Assembly (NCBI RefSeq): GCF_015594545.1
Contig: NZ_JADIIO010000001.1
Location: 434,001-498,000 of the forward strand
DNA: 64,000 nt
From: Staphylococcus durrellii
GTDB lineage: Bacteria > Bacillota > Bacilli > Staphylococcales > Staphylococcaceae
Direction of reading: 5' to 3'
Part shown: piece by piece, positions 46,432-56,809 of the stretch
Position numbering within the stretch: the stretch's first letter is position 1
How the letters are laid out: the number at the start of each line of letters is the position of its first letter
Position numbers and translations under genes: made by a program
The notes under the pieces: generated by a model
Database searches by the model: none
Seen by the model: the letters and a program-made list of their open reading frames with translations, nothing else
Told to the model about the DNA's origin: nothing

Positions 46432-47790
46432 ATGTTTGAAACTATATGGCCACTTATTACAGTGGTAATTGGTATTGTATTTTTACTTGCACTTATTATC
46501 TTTTTGAAATTAAATACATTTATTTCTTTAATCATTACATCCATTGTAACGGCAATACTATTAGGAATGCCATTAGATAAAATAATTGATACCGTTGAAT
46601 CAGGAATGGGTAGTACACTGGGGCACATTGCTTTAATCTTTGGTTTGGGTGCTATTTTAGGTAAATTGCTTGCCGACGGTGGTGGTGCTACTCGAATCGC
46701 GGATACCTTAATAAATAAATTCGGACAAAAGCACGTACAGTGGGCAATGCTCATTGCAGCATTTATCGTAGGTATAGCATTATTCTTCGAAGTTGGTTTA
46801 GTGTTATTAATACCATTAGTGTTTACGATTGCCAAACGAGCTAACGTTTCACAACTAAAACTTGGGTTGCCAATGGTTACAGCATTATCTGTTACACATG
46901 GTTTCTTACCACCACACCCAGGACCAGTCGTAATTGCAAAAGAATTACATGCAAACTTAGGACACGTACTTTTATATGGAATTATCATTGCTATACCGGT
47001 AACTATAATTGCGGGTCCAATTTTTAACAAAATGGCACAAAAACTCACACCTAAAGCTTATACAAGAGAAGGGGATATCTCATCTTTAGGCGCGCAACAA
47101 GAATTCAAAGAGAGTGAAATGCCTGGATTTTTAATGAGTTTGATCACTGCAATTTTACCTGTTATCTTAATGCTAATTTCAACTATAGTTCAATTAGTCA
47201 CAGGACATGAAAAGGCCACAAATGGTTTTGAAGGATTTATTTACTTTATAGGAACAGCAGGGACTGCAATGCTTATTGCGGTAATCTTTGCTATGTTCTC
47301 AATGGGCGTTAAGCAAGGGCGAAAAAATTCAGAAATTATGGATTCAGTATCAAATGCCATTTACCCAATCGGTATGATGATCTTAATCATTGGTGGTGGT
47401 GGCACATTTAAAGAAGTACTTATTGATGGTGGCGTAGGAGATACAATTGCACATTTATTCAAAGGTACAGAAATGTCACCAATATTATTGGCGTGGATAG
47501 TCTCTTCTGTATTACGTATTGCTTTAGGTTCAGCGACAGTTGCAGCAATTTCAACTACTGGTATTGTATTGCCATTGTTACAACATTCAGATGTTAATAT
47601 TGCATTAGTCGTATTAGCTATTGGGGCCGGAAGTGTTATCTTATCACACGTTAATGATGCAGGATTTTGGATGTTCAAAGAGTATTTTGGTTTAACTGTA
47701 AAAGAAACATTTTTAACTTGGTCTTTATTAGAAACAGTTATCTCTGTATCAGGCATTATATTTATATTATTCTTAAGTTTATTCGTTTAG
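46432..47790 (+). CDS. gntP: Gluconate permease GntP
   Basis: The 452-residue membrane protein is a gluconate:proton symporter of the GntP family, with about 12 to 14 hydrophobic segments. Family motifs are FGLGAILGKLLADGGGATRIADTL (residues near 60-85), VTHGFLPPHPGPVVIAKEL, and GAGSVILSHVNDAGFWMFKEYF near the C-terminus. It imports gluconate for GntK. GAGAGGGG precedes the ATG. It is the last gene of the operon, with a hairpin terminator 140 bases downstream. Confidence 0.95.
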   Translation: MFETIWPLITVVIGIVFLLALIIFLKLNTFISLIITSIVTAILLGMPLDKIIDTVESGMGSTLGHIALIFGLGAILGKLLADGGGATRIADTLINKFGQKHVQWAMLIAAFIVGIALFFEVGLVLLIPLVFTIAKRANVSQLKLGLPMVTALSVTHGFLPPHPGPVVIAKELHANLGHVLLYGIIIAIPVTIIAGPIFNKMAQKLTPKAYTREGDISSLGAQQEFKESEMPGFLMSLITAILPVILMLISTIVQLVTGHEKATNGFEGFIYFIGTAGTAMLIAVIFAMFSMGVKQGRKNSEIMDSVSNAIYPIGMMILIIGGGGTFKEVLIDGGVGDTIAHLFKGTEMSPILLAWIVSSVLRIALGSATVAAISTTGIVLPLLQHSDVNIALVVLAIGAGSVILSHVNDAGFWMFKEYFGLTVKETFLTWSLLETVISVSGIIFILFLSLFV

Positions 47791-47930
47791 AATGGGTAAT
47801 GCTATAATAAAATTTTGAAATTTTATTGCAAAAATATAGAAATTAATTGTAGAATAGAAACACACTTATTATGCGTAAGTGCAAATCTATTAGTCTTATA
47901 AATATTGTATTATGCGTAGCTATAGTACAG

Positions 47931-47956
47931 AGCCCTAACATTGAGTTAGGGCTTTT
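47931..47956 (+). terminator. Terminator after gntP
   Basis: AGCCCTAAC (47931-47939) pairs perfectly with GTTAGGGCT (47945-47953) around a 5-base loop, followed by T residues. Confidence 0.9.
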
Positions 47957-48020
47957 ATTTATAATAACACCTCATAAATTATTTTCGTTATAATTGACTT
48001 AATTAAGGTAGGTGAATTAA

Positions 48021-49234
48021 ATGGGAAGTGAACAGTTACCAATATTAAAAGCACATGCTCAAGAATTGTTAGGAATAATGCTTGAGGGGACATCAATTAC
48101 AAATTTATCAGATATTGCACATACATTAATTTCCCCTTTTACTAATATTAAAAGTAAAAAGTTTAATAGTGAATTAAACAATTTCCTAGGAAATATGTCG
48201 AGTGAAAAAATATATCATTATTGTAATCAATTTGGGGTTAACTATTTAATCTTTAAATATAATAAAGCACAAGAGCTATATATATTGGGCCCATATTTGG
48301 AACAAAGACCTAATGAGCAAAAATGTAGAGAAATGTTGAGTGATAACAGTATCAATTTGAGTAAACTAAACGTATTGAAACAATACTTTATGAAGATACC
48401 CTTATGTAGCTATATAAAAGTGAAAAAAATGTGCAGATTAGCAATCAAATTTATAAAAGACAAAAATTTTATTTATGATGTAGCCCCTATAGATTTTCAT
48501 TTTCATCTAGATCAAGATGATTATGCATCTAAAACCTTACAAAAACAATATATTGTGGATGATATTAAGCGACGCTATGATATTGAAAACAGCTTGCTTA
48601 TAGCTATTGAAAATGGTAATACAAATGAAGCAAACGAACTTTTGGGCACGCTGTATACAAAAGTAATAGGTTTAAAGCGTATACGAGATGAAGTATTAAA
48701 TGCAAAATACAAGGCATTTGTTATTAATGTATTATGTCGTAAAGCAGTCGAAAGTGCAGGTGTGGCATTGGTAACTATTGATGCCTTATCAACAAAATAT
48801 GCTGCTCTAATTGATGATACAACGAGTTATGAAATATGTATGAAACGGTTCAATCGATGATTACGGATTATGCAGAAGCTGCAATGAAAGTAAAAACAAC
48901 CGCATTTAGTCCAAAGGTCAATAAAGTAGTGCAATATATTGAATTGAATATAAAGAACGAATTAAAGTTAGAGCAATTAGCTACTTATGTTGGCTTAGCC
49001 CCTGCTTATTTATCGCGTGTATTCAACAATGAACTTGGTACTTCATTAATACAATTTATAACTAATATGCGCATGTCTAAGGCAAGTGATTTATTAATAA
49101 GAACTTCATCGAATATAGAATCCATAGCGAAACAAGTAGGTTTTAACCAAACAAGTTATTTTAGTAAGAAATTTAAACAACATTATCATCTTGCACCAAC
49201 GCAATATAGAGCTAAATTTCAAAAATATTTATAA
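48021..49234 (+). pseudogene. AraC-family regulator, frameshifted
   Basis: Two reading frames together give an AraC-type protein of about 404 residues. The first (48021-48860) encodes the sensor part and stops too early. The second (from about 48836 to 49234) encodes the C-terminal AraC domain with LEQLATYVGLAPAYLSRVF and IESIAKQVGFNQTSYFSKKF. One base missing near 48836 (ATATG where ATAATG would keep the frame) explains the break. It lies directly before the glucuronide transporter and uidA, so it may once have controlled them. AAGGTAGGTGA precedes the start. If the loss is real, the DNA-binding part is not made in one piece. Sequencing error is possible. Confidence 0.8.
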
Positions 49235-49478
49235 CGCCAAATGAATATTTTATGTGATAATAATCGTTTTACGTTAAATATGTAAAAAATTTATCATTTT
49301 AGTCAATAAAGTCATAAAAAAAGCCATAAAAATTATCTTATAGATATATTTCGATTGTGAAAAAGTAGTAAGAGAAACATTTTTAGACAATTATTGTAAT
49401 AGCTAAATAATTTATGAACAAGTGTGTGCATCATGCATTTTCTACGTAAATGAGTGGCCATTTTTAGATAAAATCTTA

Positions 49479-49512
49479 AATCATAAAATAACAACGTTGT
49501 TATTTTATGATT
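49479..49512. repeat. Perfect 34-bp palindrome upstream of the uid genes
   Basis: The left arm AATCATAAAATAACAAC (49479-49495) and right arm GTTGTTATTTTATGATT (49496-49512) are exact complements with no spacer. No T-run follows, so it is not a usual terminator. It lies in the 431-base gap between the AraC pseudogene and the symporter gene. The rest of the gap (49235-49478) shows no gene. Confidence 0.7.
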
Positions 49513-49567
49513 GACTGTCTCAATTTTCAAAATATAATGGTATTTAAAGGGAGATGAAGAAATAAAG

Positions 49568-49638
49568 ATACTCTAAAACAAAAAATTTTCACCATTAAAG
49601 AAACCGCTTCCAAATGTCGATTCATTTTTTTAGAGTAT
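49568..49638 (+). promoter_or_regulatory. Uid control region: 11-bp inverted repeat around a cre-like site
   Basis: ATACTCTAAAA (49568-49578) and TTTTAGAGTAT (49628-49638) are exact inverted repeats 49 bases apart. AGAAACCGCTTCCA (49599-49612) between them matches cre except at the first base. This combination fits a regulated sugar operon promoter. The binding protein is unknown. Confidence 0.55.
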
Positions 49639-49665
49639 GCTTTAATGCTAATGAGGGGTGAGGTT

Positions 49666-51069
49666 ATGGTTGTCGCAAAGTTGAAATCTGAAAACAGAAG
49701 ATTAAGTACTTTCAAAGAAATTCAAGCGCCTAAATTAAAATTTAGAGAAAAACTTTCATATGGTTTTGGTGATTTAGGAAACGGCATGATGTTTGATATG
49801 GGTCAGATTTACCTGCTTAAATTTTTCACTGATATTTTAGGTATATCTAGCGTTTATGGGGGGTTAGTATTTTTCCTTTCTAAAATCTTTGATGCTTTCT
49901 TTGATACTGGTGTGGGTGCTTATGTTGATAATAGAAGGCATATTGGGAGTAAAGGAAAGTTCCGTCCATTTATTTTATATGGGTCAATACCGTTAGCCAT
50001 GTTTACGGTATTAACCTTTATTTCACCAGATTTAAGCTATACGGGAAAAGTAGTTTGGGCATTTACGACATACATATTGTTTAATTTTGCCTATTCTGTA
50101 GTTAATATTCCATATGGTTCACTTTCAGCTACTATGACACTTAACGCTGATGATCGTACACAATTGTCGGTATTTCGTAATTTAGGTTCACAAGGTGCGT
50201 TGTTTATCGCCGGTATCGTAGTTATTCCAATGGTTAATGCCTTCCCTAATCATGCTATAGGTTACCCGATAGCAGTAGGCCTATTAGGTATAGCGGGCGT
50301 TATATTTCATATGATTTGTTATAAAGGAACTAAAGAGCGACACGTTATTGAACAACCTAAAACTAAAAACATGGGAAGAAAAGCTTTCAAGGCATTGTTT
50401 AAAAATTTGCCATTTATTATTTTAGTTATTTATACATTGTTAACGATTACGGCACAATTTTTAAAACAACAAGTGCAATTATATTATTTCCAATACGTAC
50501 TAGATTCACCAAATTTAGTAAGTATCGTTAGTACATTAAATTTTATAATGTTAATACCTGCATTAATTTTAACGACTATTTTAAGTAAAAAATTTGGTAA
50601 AAAAATGACAGCTATAATTGGTGTAACGGCATTCTTTATTTTTGAATTTCTGAACTTAGCCGTATTTGGAAGTAACTTAAAATCATTTTTAGTGATCAAT
50701 ACTTTGTCTAATATGAGCCTAGTAATACCAACTACAGTGTCATGGGCATTTATAGCTGACGTAGTTGAGTATCAACAATGGAAAACTGGAATTCGCTCTG
50801 AAGGTATCATCTATTCTAGCTATAGTTTCACAAGGAAAATCACCCAAGCCTTAGCAGGATTGATTTCAGGTTCAGCTTTAACACTAGTAGGATACCAGCC
50901 TAATGTGCAACAAACTGCATCTACACTATTTGGTATGAAATTTATCTTCTTTGCAGTTCCTGGAATAGCTACGCTTATTGGCATGGTAGTATTCTTAATA
51001 TTTTATCCTTTAACAGACAAACGTCATAACCAAATTGTTAAAGAGTTAGCTTTACGTGAAGAAATTTAA
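49666..51069 (+). CDS. GPH-family sugar:cation symporter, probable glucuronide transporter
   Basis: The 467-residue protein belongs to the glycoside-pentoside-hexuronide symporters (UidB/MelB/XynP type), with about twelve membrane helices. It has KLSYGFGDLGNGMMFDMGQIY at the N-terminus, the KIFDAFFDTGVGAYVDN motif of the cation-binding region, and VSWAFIADVVEYQQWKTGIRSEGI after helix ten. Being 26 bases before uidA, it most likely imports glucuronides. I chose ATG 49666, close behind AGGGGTGAGG; the upstream ATG at 49645 lacks a site. Sugar specificity is inferred only from the neighbour. Confidence 0.87.
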   Translation: MVVAKLKSENRRLSTFKEIQAPKLKFREKLSYGFGDLGNGMMFDMGQIYLLKFFTDILGISSVYGGLVFFLSKIFDAFFDTGVGAYVDNRRHIGSKGKFRPFILYGSIPLAMFTVLTFISPDLSYTGKVVWAFTTYILFNFAYSVVNIPYGSLSATMTLNADDRTQLSVFRNLGSQGALFIAGIVVIPMVNAFPNHAIGYPIAVGLLGIAGVIFHMICYKGTKERHVIEQPKTKNMGRKAFKALFKNLPFIILVIYTLLTITAQFLKQQVQLYYFQYVLDSPNLVSIVSTLNFIMLIPALILTTILSKKFGKKMTAIIGVTAFFIFEFLNLAVFGSNLKSFLVINTLSNMSLVIPTTVSWAFIADVVEYQQWKTGIRSEGIIYSSYSFTRKITQALAGLISGSALTLVGYQPNVQQTASTLFGMKFIFFAVPGIATLIGMVVFLIFYPLTDKRHNQIVKELALREEI

Positions 51070-51095
51070 TCTGAAAAATTGAAAGGGGATTTATT

Positions 51096-52886
51096 ATGTT
51101 ATATCCAATTACAAATGAACATAGAAGTATTATAGATTTAAATGGGATGTGGAATTTTAAATTAGAGCAAGCTGGCGAGGTTATAAATGTGACGAAGCCT
51201 TTAGTCACAAATAAAGTGATGGCTGTACCAGGTTCTTATAACGAACAAGGCGTTACTAAAGAAATTCGAAATCACGTGGGTAATGTATGGTATGAACGTG
51301 AATTTACAATTCCTAAAGTATTGAAAGATGAACGTGTGGTTTTACGTTTTGGTTCAGCGACACACCAAGCTACTGTATACATTGATGGTGTTGAAGTTAC
51401 TTCACATAAAGGCGGCTTTTTACCATTTGAAGTAGCATTAGATGAACAATTCTCACATGGTACGCACCGTTTAACTGTTTGTGTGAATAATATTTTAGAC
51501 GAAACTACATTGCCTGTTGGTTTTTATTCTGAATCAACTAATAAAAATGGTGACACAGTGAGAAAAAACGAGCCGAACTTTGACTTCTTTAATTATGCCG
51601 GACTACATCGACCGGTCAAAATCTACACAACACCTCAAACGTATATTGAAGATATTACAGTTGTACCTGAAGTATTTCCTTCATATGCCAACGTGAACTA
51701 CACTGTAGAAACGAATACACAAAGCGATGTACAAGTAAGATTATTAGACGCGGAACAAAATGTCGTTGCAGAAACAACTGGTGCTAAAGGCACAATCGAA
51801 GTTCAATCTCCACATTTATGGCAACCATTAAACGCTTATCTTTATAACTTAGAAGTAAGTTTAATAAATAATGGTGAAGTTGTGGATCAATACACTGAAA
51901 GATTTGGTATTCGTTCAGTCGAAGTCAAAGATGGACAATTTTTAATAAATAACGAGCCGTTTTACTTCAAAGGGTTTGGTAAACATGAGGATACTTACTA
52001 CAATGGACGAGGTATGAATGAAGTAGCAAATGTGATGGACTTCAACTTAATAAAATGGATTGGTGGTAATTCATTTAGAACATCACATTATCCTTACTCA
52101 GAAGAAATGATGCGTTTGGCCGATGAACAAGGCCTTGTCGTTATAGATGAGACAACAGCAGTAGGTGTACATTTGAACTTTAATGCCGTGTTAGAAGGTG
52201 TTAGTGAACGTAATACTTTTAAAGAAATTGGTACCCAAGAAGCACATGAAAGTGTTATTAAAGAATTGATAGCTAGAGATAAAAATTACGCTTGTGTCGT
52301 TATGTGGTCAGTAGCTAATGAACCAGCATCAATGGAAGAAGGTGCTAAAGAGTATTTCAAACCACTTGTTAATTTAGCGCGTGAGTGTGATCCACAAAAT
52401 AGACCAGTAACTATCGTGACGTTATTGACGGCTCAACCAAATAATTGTCTAGTACAAGATTTAGTAGATGTACTTTGTCTTAATCGTTATTATGGTTGGT
52501 ATACACAAACAGCAGATTTAGATGCCGCTAAGACAGCCTTAGCAAATGAATTGGATGAGTGGGGACGTAAACAACCTAACAAACCAATTATGTTTACAGA
52601 ATATGGAGCAGATACAGTTGTTGGGCTTCATGCTACGGATGATATTTTGTTCACAGAGGAATATCAGGTACGTTATTATGAAGCAAACCATGAAGTTGTA
52701 GATAAATATCCTCAATTTATCGGTGAGCATACATGGAACTTTGCAGATTTTGAAACAAGTAATGGTTTAATTCGTGTTCAAGGTAATAGAAAAGGTATTT
52801 TTACTCGTGAACGTCGACCTAAGGCAGTTGCTCATTACTTCAAAAAACGTTGGGAAAATATTCCAGATTTCGGTTATAAAAGGTAA
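51096..52886 (+). CDS. uidA: Beta-glucuronidase
   Basis: The 596-residue family GH2 enzyme hydrolyses beta-D-glucuronides in the cytoplasm. It has the sugar-binding domain (about 1-180, [11 protein letters not shown]), an immunoglobulin-like domain and the TIM barrel (from about 275). The acid/base is Glu409 (WSVANEP) and the nucleophile Glu502 (FTEYGAD). The glucuronate-specific Asn-x-Lys pair is Asn564 and Lys566 (GNRKGIF), as in E. coli UidA, which argues against a galactosidase. GAAAGGGG precedes the ATG. It is one operon with the symporter and ends at a strong terminator. Confidence 0.96.
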   Translation: MLYPITNEHRSIIDLNGMWNFKLEQAGEVINVTKPLVTNKVMAVPGSYNEQGVTKEIRNHVGNVWYEREFTIPKVLKDERVVLRFGSATHQATVYIDGVEVTSHKGGFLPFEVALDEQFSHGTHRLTVCVNNILDETTLPVGFYSESTNKNGDTVRKNEPNFDFFNYAGLHRPVKIYTTPQTYIEDITVVPEVFPSYANVNYTVETNTQSDVQVRLLDAEQNVVAETTGAKGTIEVQSPHLWQPLNAYLYNLEVSLINNGEVVDQYTERFGIRSVEVKDGQFLINNEPFYFKGFGKHEDTYYNGRGMNEVANVMDFNLIKWIGGNSFRTSHYPYSEEMMRLADEQGLVVIDETTAVGVHLNFNAVLEGVSERNTFKEIGTQEAHESVIKELIARDKNYACVVMWSVANEPASMEEGAKEYFKPLVNLARECDPQNRPVTIVTLLTAQPNNCLVQDLVDVLCLNRYYGWYTQTADLDAAKTALANELDEWGRKQPNKPIMFTEYGADTVVGLHATDDILFTEEYQVRYYEANHEVVDKYPQFIGEHTWNFADFETSNGLIRVQGNRKGIFTRERRPKAVAHYFKKRWENIPDFGYKR

Positions 52887-52949
52887 AACGCGTTTGCACA
52901 AAAGATAAAAAATAATAATCTGAGACATAAATATTTCTGACTAAAGCAT

Positions 52950-52986
52950 AAACGTCAATTTCTATATCGATAGAAATTGACGTTTT
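52950..52986. terminator. Terminator after uidA
   Basis: AAACGTCAATTTCTAT (52950-52965) pairs perfectly with ATAGAAATTGACGTTT (52970-52985), with a 4-base loop. Its A-rich and T-rich ends serve uidA and the convergent small gene. Confidence 0.9.
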
Positions 52987-52992
52987 GTGCAT

Positions 52993-53262
52993 TTATACAT
53001 AGGCTTTAAAATTGGGTTTAACTTCATTATATTCATATAAAGAATTATACATGCGCATACGGATATGGTCTTCAGAAGCAAATGGAATACGGATATGGTC
53101 GTTTTTATCTACAAATATACGAAATTCACGTTCAAGTGATTTACGTTGTTCTAGTGGTAAATTAATCCATTCTTGTTCAGTGAAAAGTGCGTTGAAATGA
53201 AATTCAAATGATGTACGGCCTTTTTGTTCACGCAATTCAGCAATTCTATCTTCAAAGTTCAT
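52993..53262 (-). CDS. Small conserved staphylococcal protein, DUF1413-like
   Basis: The 89-residue soluble protein looks like the DUF1413 group of short Firmicutes proteins of unknown function (TSFEFHFNALFTEQEWINL, then LEREFRIFVD). I am not certain of the family. AAGGGGGT is six bases before ATG 53262; the ATG two codons upstream overlaps it. The C-terminal part contains a duplicated stretch of 10 codons: DHIRI and DHIRM repeat, caused by a 14-bp direct repeat (53057-53070 and 53087-53100). No function can be proposed. Confidence 0.7.
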   Translation of the reverse strand: MNFEDRIAELREQKGRTSFEFHFNALFTEQEWINLPLEQRKSLEREFRIFVDKNDHIRIPFASEDHIRMRMYNSLYEYNEVKPNFKAYV

Positions 53263-53417
53263 AAGCATACCCCCTTATTTTAGTATCCTAATTATTACTT
53301 TATTACTAAATTGTGTAATTTACAAATAGAGTTATTGCTGCTGATTCTTCATTAATGATTGCAGCAGTGAATATGTGGTAGTGTTAAATTAGTAAAGTAT
53401 AATAGGGAGGTAAAATG

Positions 53418-54119
53418 ATGAATTTAAACGGTAAAGTAGCGGTGATTACTGGTGCTAGTAGTGGCATTGGTGCTGGCATTGCTCAAGCATTTGCACAGCA
53501 ACATATGAATGTCGTATTAGGTGGACGAAACGAACAACGTCTCAACGAAGTGGCATCAAGCATCCAAGAGGAAACACAAGTACAAGTGAGTACATTTGTC
53601 GTTGATGTTACTAAAAATGAAGAGGTAAATAATTTAGTGAATTTTGCTCAAGAACAATTTGGTAAAATTGATGTTTTAGTGAATAGTGCTGGCCAAATGT
53701 TGTCATCTGCAGTTACAGATGGCGATGTCGACGCTTGGGATACGATGTTAGACGTTAATGTTAAAGGTATGTTATACGGCATAAATGCTGTGTTACCAAA
53801 ATTTTTAGAACAATCTTCAGGTCATATTATTAATATTGCCTCTATTTCAGGTTTTGAAGTGACTAAGCAAAGCACGTTATACAGCATGACGAAAACTGCT
53901 GTGCACACGTTAACACAAGGGTTAGAAAAAGAACTAGCTAAGACAGGCGTTAGAGCTACAAGCATTTCACCAGGTATGGTAGAAACTTCAATGACTGAAA
54001 GTACAGATTGGGGCGGACGTAAAAAATTAGAACCTAAAGATATTGCCGAAGCAGCAATATATGCGCTACAACAACCCGCACATGTTAATATAAATGAAGT
54101 TACTGTACGACCAGTATAA
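53418..54119 (+). CDS. Short-chain dehydrogenase/reductase
   Basis: The 233-residue classical SDR has the NAD(P)-binding [12 protein letters not shown] near its N-terminus, NSAG (about residue 88), the catalytic Ser in INIASISG, and YSMTK with the catalytic Tyr and Lys. [13 protein letters not shown] follows the active site. Such enzymes oxidise or reduce small alcohols and ketones; NADP use and the substrate are not evident. GGGAGGT precedes two ATGs one codon apart; 53418 is better spaced. The gene converges on the histidine operon and shares its terminator. Confidence 0.85.
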   Translation: MNLNGKVAVITGASSGIGAGIAQAFAQQHMNVVLGGRNEQRLNEVASSIQEETQVQVSTFVVDVTKNEEVNNLVNFAQEQFGKIDVLVNSAGQMLSSAVTDGDVDAWDTMLDVNVKGMLYGINAVLPKFLEQSSGHIINIASISGFEVTKQSTLYSMTKTAVHTLTQGLEKELAKTGVRATSISPGMVETSMTESTDWGGRKKLEPKDIAEAAIYALQQPAHVNINEVTVRPV

Positions 54120-54149
54120 AAAACGTTGAGCATATGCTCAACGTTTTTT
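54118..54149. terminator. Bidirectional terminator SDR / his operon
   Basis: AAAAAACGTTGAGCAT and its exact complement ATGCTCAACGTTTTTT form a 32-base palindrome directly between the two stop codons. It ends both units. Confidence 0.92.
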
Positions 54150-54153
54150 ATCG

Positions 54154-54783
54154 TTACCAATTATTAATATCGGAACGTTCACCTTTAAAATTGTTAGTCT
54201 GTTTGTGACGCTCTGCTAATACGTTTTCTACTTCTGCAAAGTTTATATCTAAATCATGTAGTAAAACAAATAAGTGGTACAGTAAGTCTGCCGTTTCACT
54301 TGTCACTTCTTCACGGTCATTTTTCATTGCACCGATAACAACTTCAAATGCTTCTTCACCAAACTTTTTAGTAATTTTCTCGATGCCTTCTGCTAATAAA
54401 TATTTAGTATATGAATTTTCTTTGTTAGATTTAGCGCTGGTAGTAATCGTTTGTCCTAAATCTTGCACACTGAACGGAATATCAGTATTAAAACAACTTT
54501 GGCTTCCAGTGTGGCATGTTGGTCCATTAGGTATCACTTCTATAAGAATCGTATCTTGATCACAATCTAAATAAATATTCTTTACTTCTTGTGTGTGACC
54601 AGAAGTTTCACCTTTAGTCCATAAGCGTTGCTTAGAACGAGAATAAAAACAAACGACATTATCCTGTAATGTTTTTTGGTAGGCTTCTTCATTCATATAA
54701 CCTAGCATTAGTACTTGTTTTGTAGTTACATCTTGTAAAATTGCGGGCAATAATCCTTTGCTAAAATCAGGTTGTTGTGTCAT
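54154..54783 (-). CDS. hisIE: Phosphoribosyl-AMP cyclohydrolase / phosphoribosyl-ATP pyrophosphatase
   Basis: This bifunctional enzyme does steps 2 and 3 of histidine synthesis. The 209-residue protein has the HisI domain (about 1-110, with LMLGYMNEEAYQKTL, WTKGETSGH and the zinc site around CDQDT and CHTGSQSCF) joined to the HisE pyrophosphatase domain (about 115-205, with EKITKKFGEEAFEVVIGA and ETADLLYHL). The fused layout is normal in Firmicutes. It overlaps hisF by 4 bases and is the last gene of the operon, ending at the terminator at 54118-54149. Confidence 0.96.
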   Translation of the reverse strand: MTQQPDFSKGLLPAILQDVTTKQVLMLGYMNEEAYQKTLQDNVVCFYSRSKQRLWTKGETSGHTQEVKNIYLDCDQDTILIEVIPNGPTCHTGSQSCFNTDIPFSVQDLGQTITTSAKSNKENSYTKYLLAEGIEKITKKFGEEAFEVVIGAMKNDREEVTSETADLLYHLFVLLHDLDINFAEVENVLAERHKQTNNFKGERSDINNW

Positions 54784-55538
54784 CTTACAGGAATACCTCC
54801 TTCAGACATAAATGATTTAATTTCATTAACAGTGGTCTCTTTATCATGTAAAATACTCGCGGCAAGTCCAGCAGAAACACCGGTTTGCTTAAACAAATCA
54901 ACGAAATGATTAGGTTCTCCGCCACCACCTGATGCAATAACAGGGATATTCACGCGTTGTTCAATTTCATGTAAATGTGTGACATCAAATCCTTGTTTCA
55001 TACCATCATGTGTCATACTCGTAATGAGTAATTCGCCCGCACCTAATGACTCGACTTCTTGTACCCAGTCATAAACACGTTTGTCTGTGCGTTTTTTTCC
55101 ACCATGTGTGTAACAAAAATAATCATCTAATGTTGAATCGTAGTTACTATCGATAGCGATGCAAATACATTGTCTACCAAATTTATCGCTGGCTTCTTTA
55201 ATGAATTGAGGGTTTTTTAATGCGCTAGAATTAAGCGAAACTTTATCAGCACCATGGTTCAGTAATTGAGAGATATCATCTAAAGTAGCGATACCACCGC
55301 CAACGGTTAACGGAATAAAAAGTTTTGCTGCTGTTTCTTCAATGACGTCTAGTACTAAATCATGACCCGCTTCAGTCTTAGAAATATCTAAAAAGACTAA
55401 TTCATCAGCGCCTTGTTCATTATAATAAAGTGCGTAATCCACTGGATTACCGATATCGCGTAATCCTTTGAATTGAATTCCTTTTACGACTCTGCCGTCT
55501 TTGACGTCTAAGCATGGAATGATTCTTTTTTTAATCAA
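54780..55538 (-). CDS. hisF: Imidazole glycerol phosphate synthase cyclase subunit
   Basis: HisF forms imidazole glycerol phosphate and AICAR from PRFAR, using ammonia from HisH. The 252-residue TIM barrel matches HisF with [16 protein letters not shown] (Asp in the first strand), [25 protein letters not shown] and [14 protein letters not shown] with the second catalytic Asp, and [13 protein letters not shown]. The start is TTG 55538, seven bases after GGAGG, and it overlaps the hisA stop (TTGA), which suggests translational coupling. The length agrees with S. aureus HisF. Confidence 0.96.
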   Translation of the reverse strand: MIKKRIIPCLDVKDGRVVKGIQFKGLRDIGNPVDYALYYNEQGADELVFLDISKTEAGHDLVLDVIEETAAKLFIPLTVGGGIATLDDISQLLNHGADKVSLNSSALKNPQFIKEASDKFGRQCICIAIDSNYDSTLDDYFCYTHGGKKRTDKRVYDWVQEVESLGAGELLITSMTHDGMKQGFDVTHLHEIEQRVNIPVIASGGGGEPNHFVDLFKQTGVSAGLAASILHDKETTVNEIKSFMSEGGIPVR

Positions 55539-56239
55539 GATAAGCCCTCCCAAAATTGAGGATTGTGTGCAGCCTTACCTACGATTGCCGCATAAACATT
55601 TAACGCATCAAGTTGCTTAATATCGTCTTTGTTCCTAATTCCGCCTGAAGCGATAATAGGAATATTTGTTTGTTGTACTAACTTACCAGTAATTTCGAAA
55701 TTTGGTCCCGATAGACGTCCATCTTTAGATATATCTGTGTAAATTAAGCCGCCTAAAGGCAAATGATTAATCTTATCGACTAGTTCAAAGAGGTCTAACT
55801 GTGCATCTTGTTCCCAGCCATTAATTTTAATAGCTCGTTTATAGGCATCGACGGATAAATAAATACGATTAGGAAATTGTTTTGCAATTTTGGCTAACCA
55901 ATCTAAGTCTTGAATAGCTTTTGTGCCAACAATACAATATTCTATGCCGTGTTTGAAATAAGCCTCTATAGTTTCAACTGTTCGAATACCACCACCGACT
56001 TCAATAGGTTTCGACGTCAATTGACGCAACGTCTTAATATAGTCTTGTTCGACTGACGTTCGTTGTTTTGCACCTATTAGATCGACGATGTGAACTCTGT
56101 CGACACATTCAAATTGACTATAATACATTATACTTTCTTCAGCACTACGGGCCATTTTTTCTTCAGAGTCATATTTGCCCTCTGTAAGCCTTACACTTGT
56201 TGCGTTAATTAAATCAATTGCTGGCCAAAGCTTGATCAT
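55535..56239 (-). CDS. hisA: ProFAR isomerase (phosphoribosylformimino-5-aminoimidazole carboxamide ribotide isomerase)
   Basis: HisA opens the ribose ring of ProFAR to give PRFAR. The 234-residue TIM barrel is similar in fold to HisF, with [63 protein letters not shown] and [16 protein letters not shown]. It starts directly after hisH and its stop overlaps the TTG start of hisF. GGAGGATTTT before the ATG provides the ribosome site. Confidence 0.95.
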   Translation of the reverse strand: MIKLWPAIDLINATSVRLTEGKYDSEEKMARSAEESIMYYSQFECVDRVHIVDLIGAKQRTSVEQDYIKTLRQLTSKPIEVGGGIRTVETIEAYFKHGIEYCIVGTKAIQDLDWLAKIAKQFPNRIYLSVDAYKRAIKINGWEQDAQLDLFELVDKINHLPLGGLIYTDISKDGRLSGPNFEITGKLVQQTNIPIIASGGIRNKDDIKQLDALNVYAAIVGKAAHNPQFWEGLS

Positions 56240-56809
56240 TTAAAATCCTCCTTGTAAAGCTTGATTTAGAATAGCTAAACCATATTCGCCACTTTTTTCT
56301 GGGTGAAACTGAATACCAATATAATTATCATATTGAATGATGCCAGGAATATTAGTGCCATAATCTGCATAAGCTATAACGTTAGCTGACATTTCTGCTT
56401 GATAAGAATGTACAAAATAAACATCATGCTCTAATTGTTTATTGTCACTAATCAAATTATTCCAACCTAAGTGAGGTACTGGATAGGGTGACTGGATTGG
56501 TACTATTTGACCCGGTACTAATTGTAGGCCATCGACATCTCCTTCAGCACTATGTTCAAACAGTAATTGCATCCCTAAACAAATGCCTAACATTGGCTTA
56601 TTATTTATATTTTGTAAAATTGGCAATAATTGACGTTGATTAATCGCGCGCATAGCGTCTTTAAAGTGACCGACCCCCGGTAATATAATGGCATCTGCCT
56701 GATTTATAATCTCAGCGTCTTGTGTTAATTGTGCGTCATAACCCAAATGTTCAACCGCGCGTTGAATATTTTTAATATTGCCCAATCCATAATCAACAAT
56801 AGCAATCAT
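56240..56809 (-). CDS. hisH: Imidazole glycerol phosphate synthase glutamine amidotransferase subunit
   Basis: HisH releases ammonia from glutamine for HisF. The 189-residue class I amidotransferase has the nucleophile Cys in MLGICLGMQLLF, the catalytic His and Glu in GIQFHPEKSG, and IVDYGLGNIKNIQRA at the start. LPGVGHF is also typical. It abuts hisA (adjacent ends) and its start overlaps the end of hisB by 4 bases. Confidence 0.96.
   Translation of the reverse strand: MIAIVDYGLGNIKNIQRAVEHLGYDAQLTQDAEIINQADAIILPGVGHFKDAMRAINQRQLLPILQNINNKPMLGICLGMQLLFEHSAEGDVDGLQLVPGQIVPIQSPYPVPHLGWNNLISDNKQLEHDVYFVHSYQAEMSANVIAYADYGTNIPGIIQYDNYIGIQFHPEKSGEYGLAILNQALQGGF

Noticed and set aside
46425-47048. 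207-codon minus-strand frame opposite gntP
   Set aside because: It is the complement of a clear GntP coding region, with no motif of its own.
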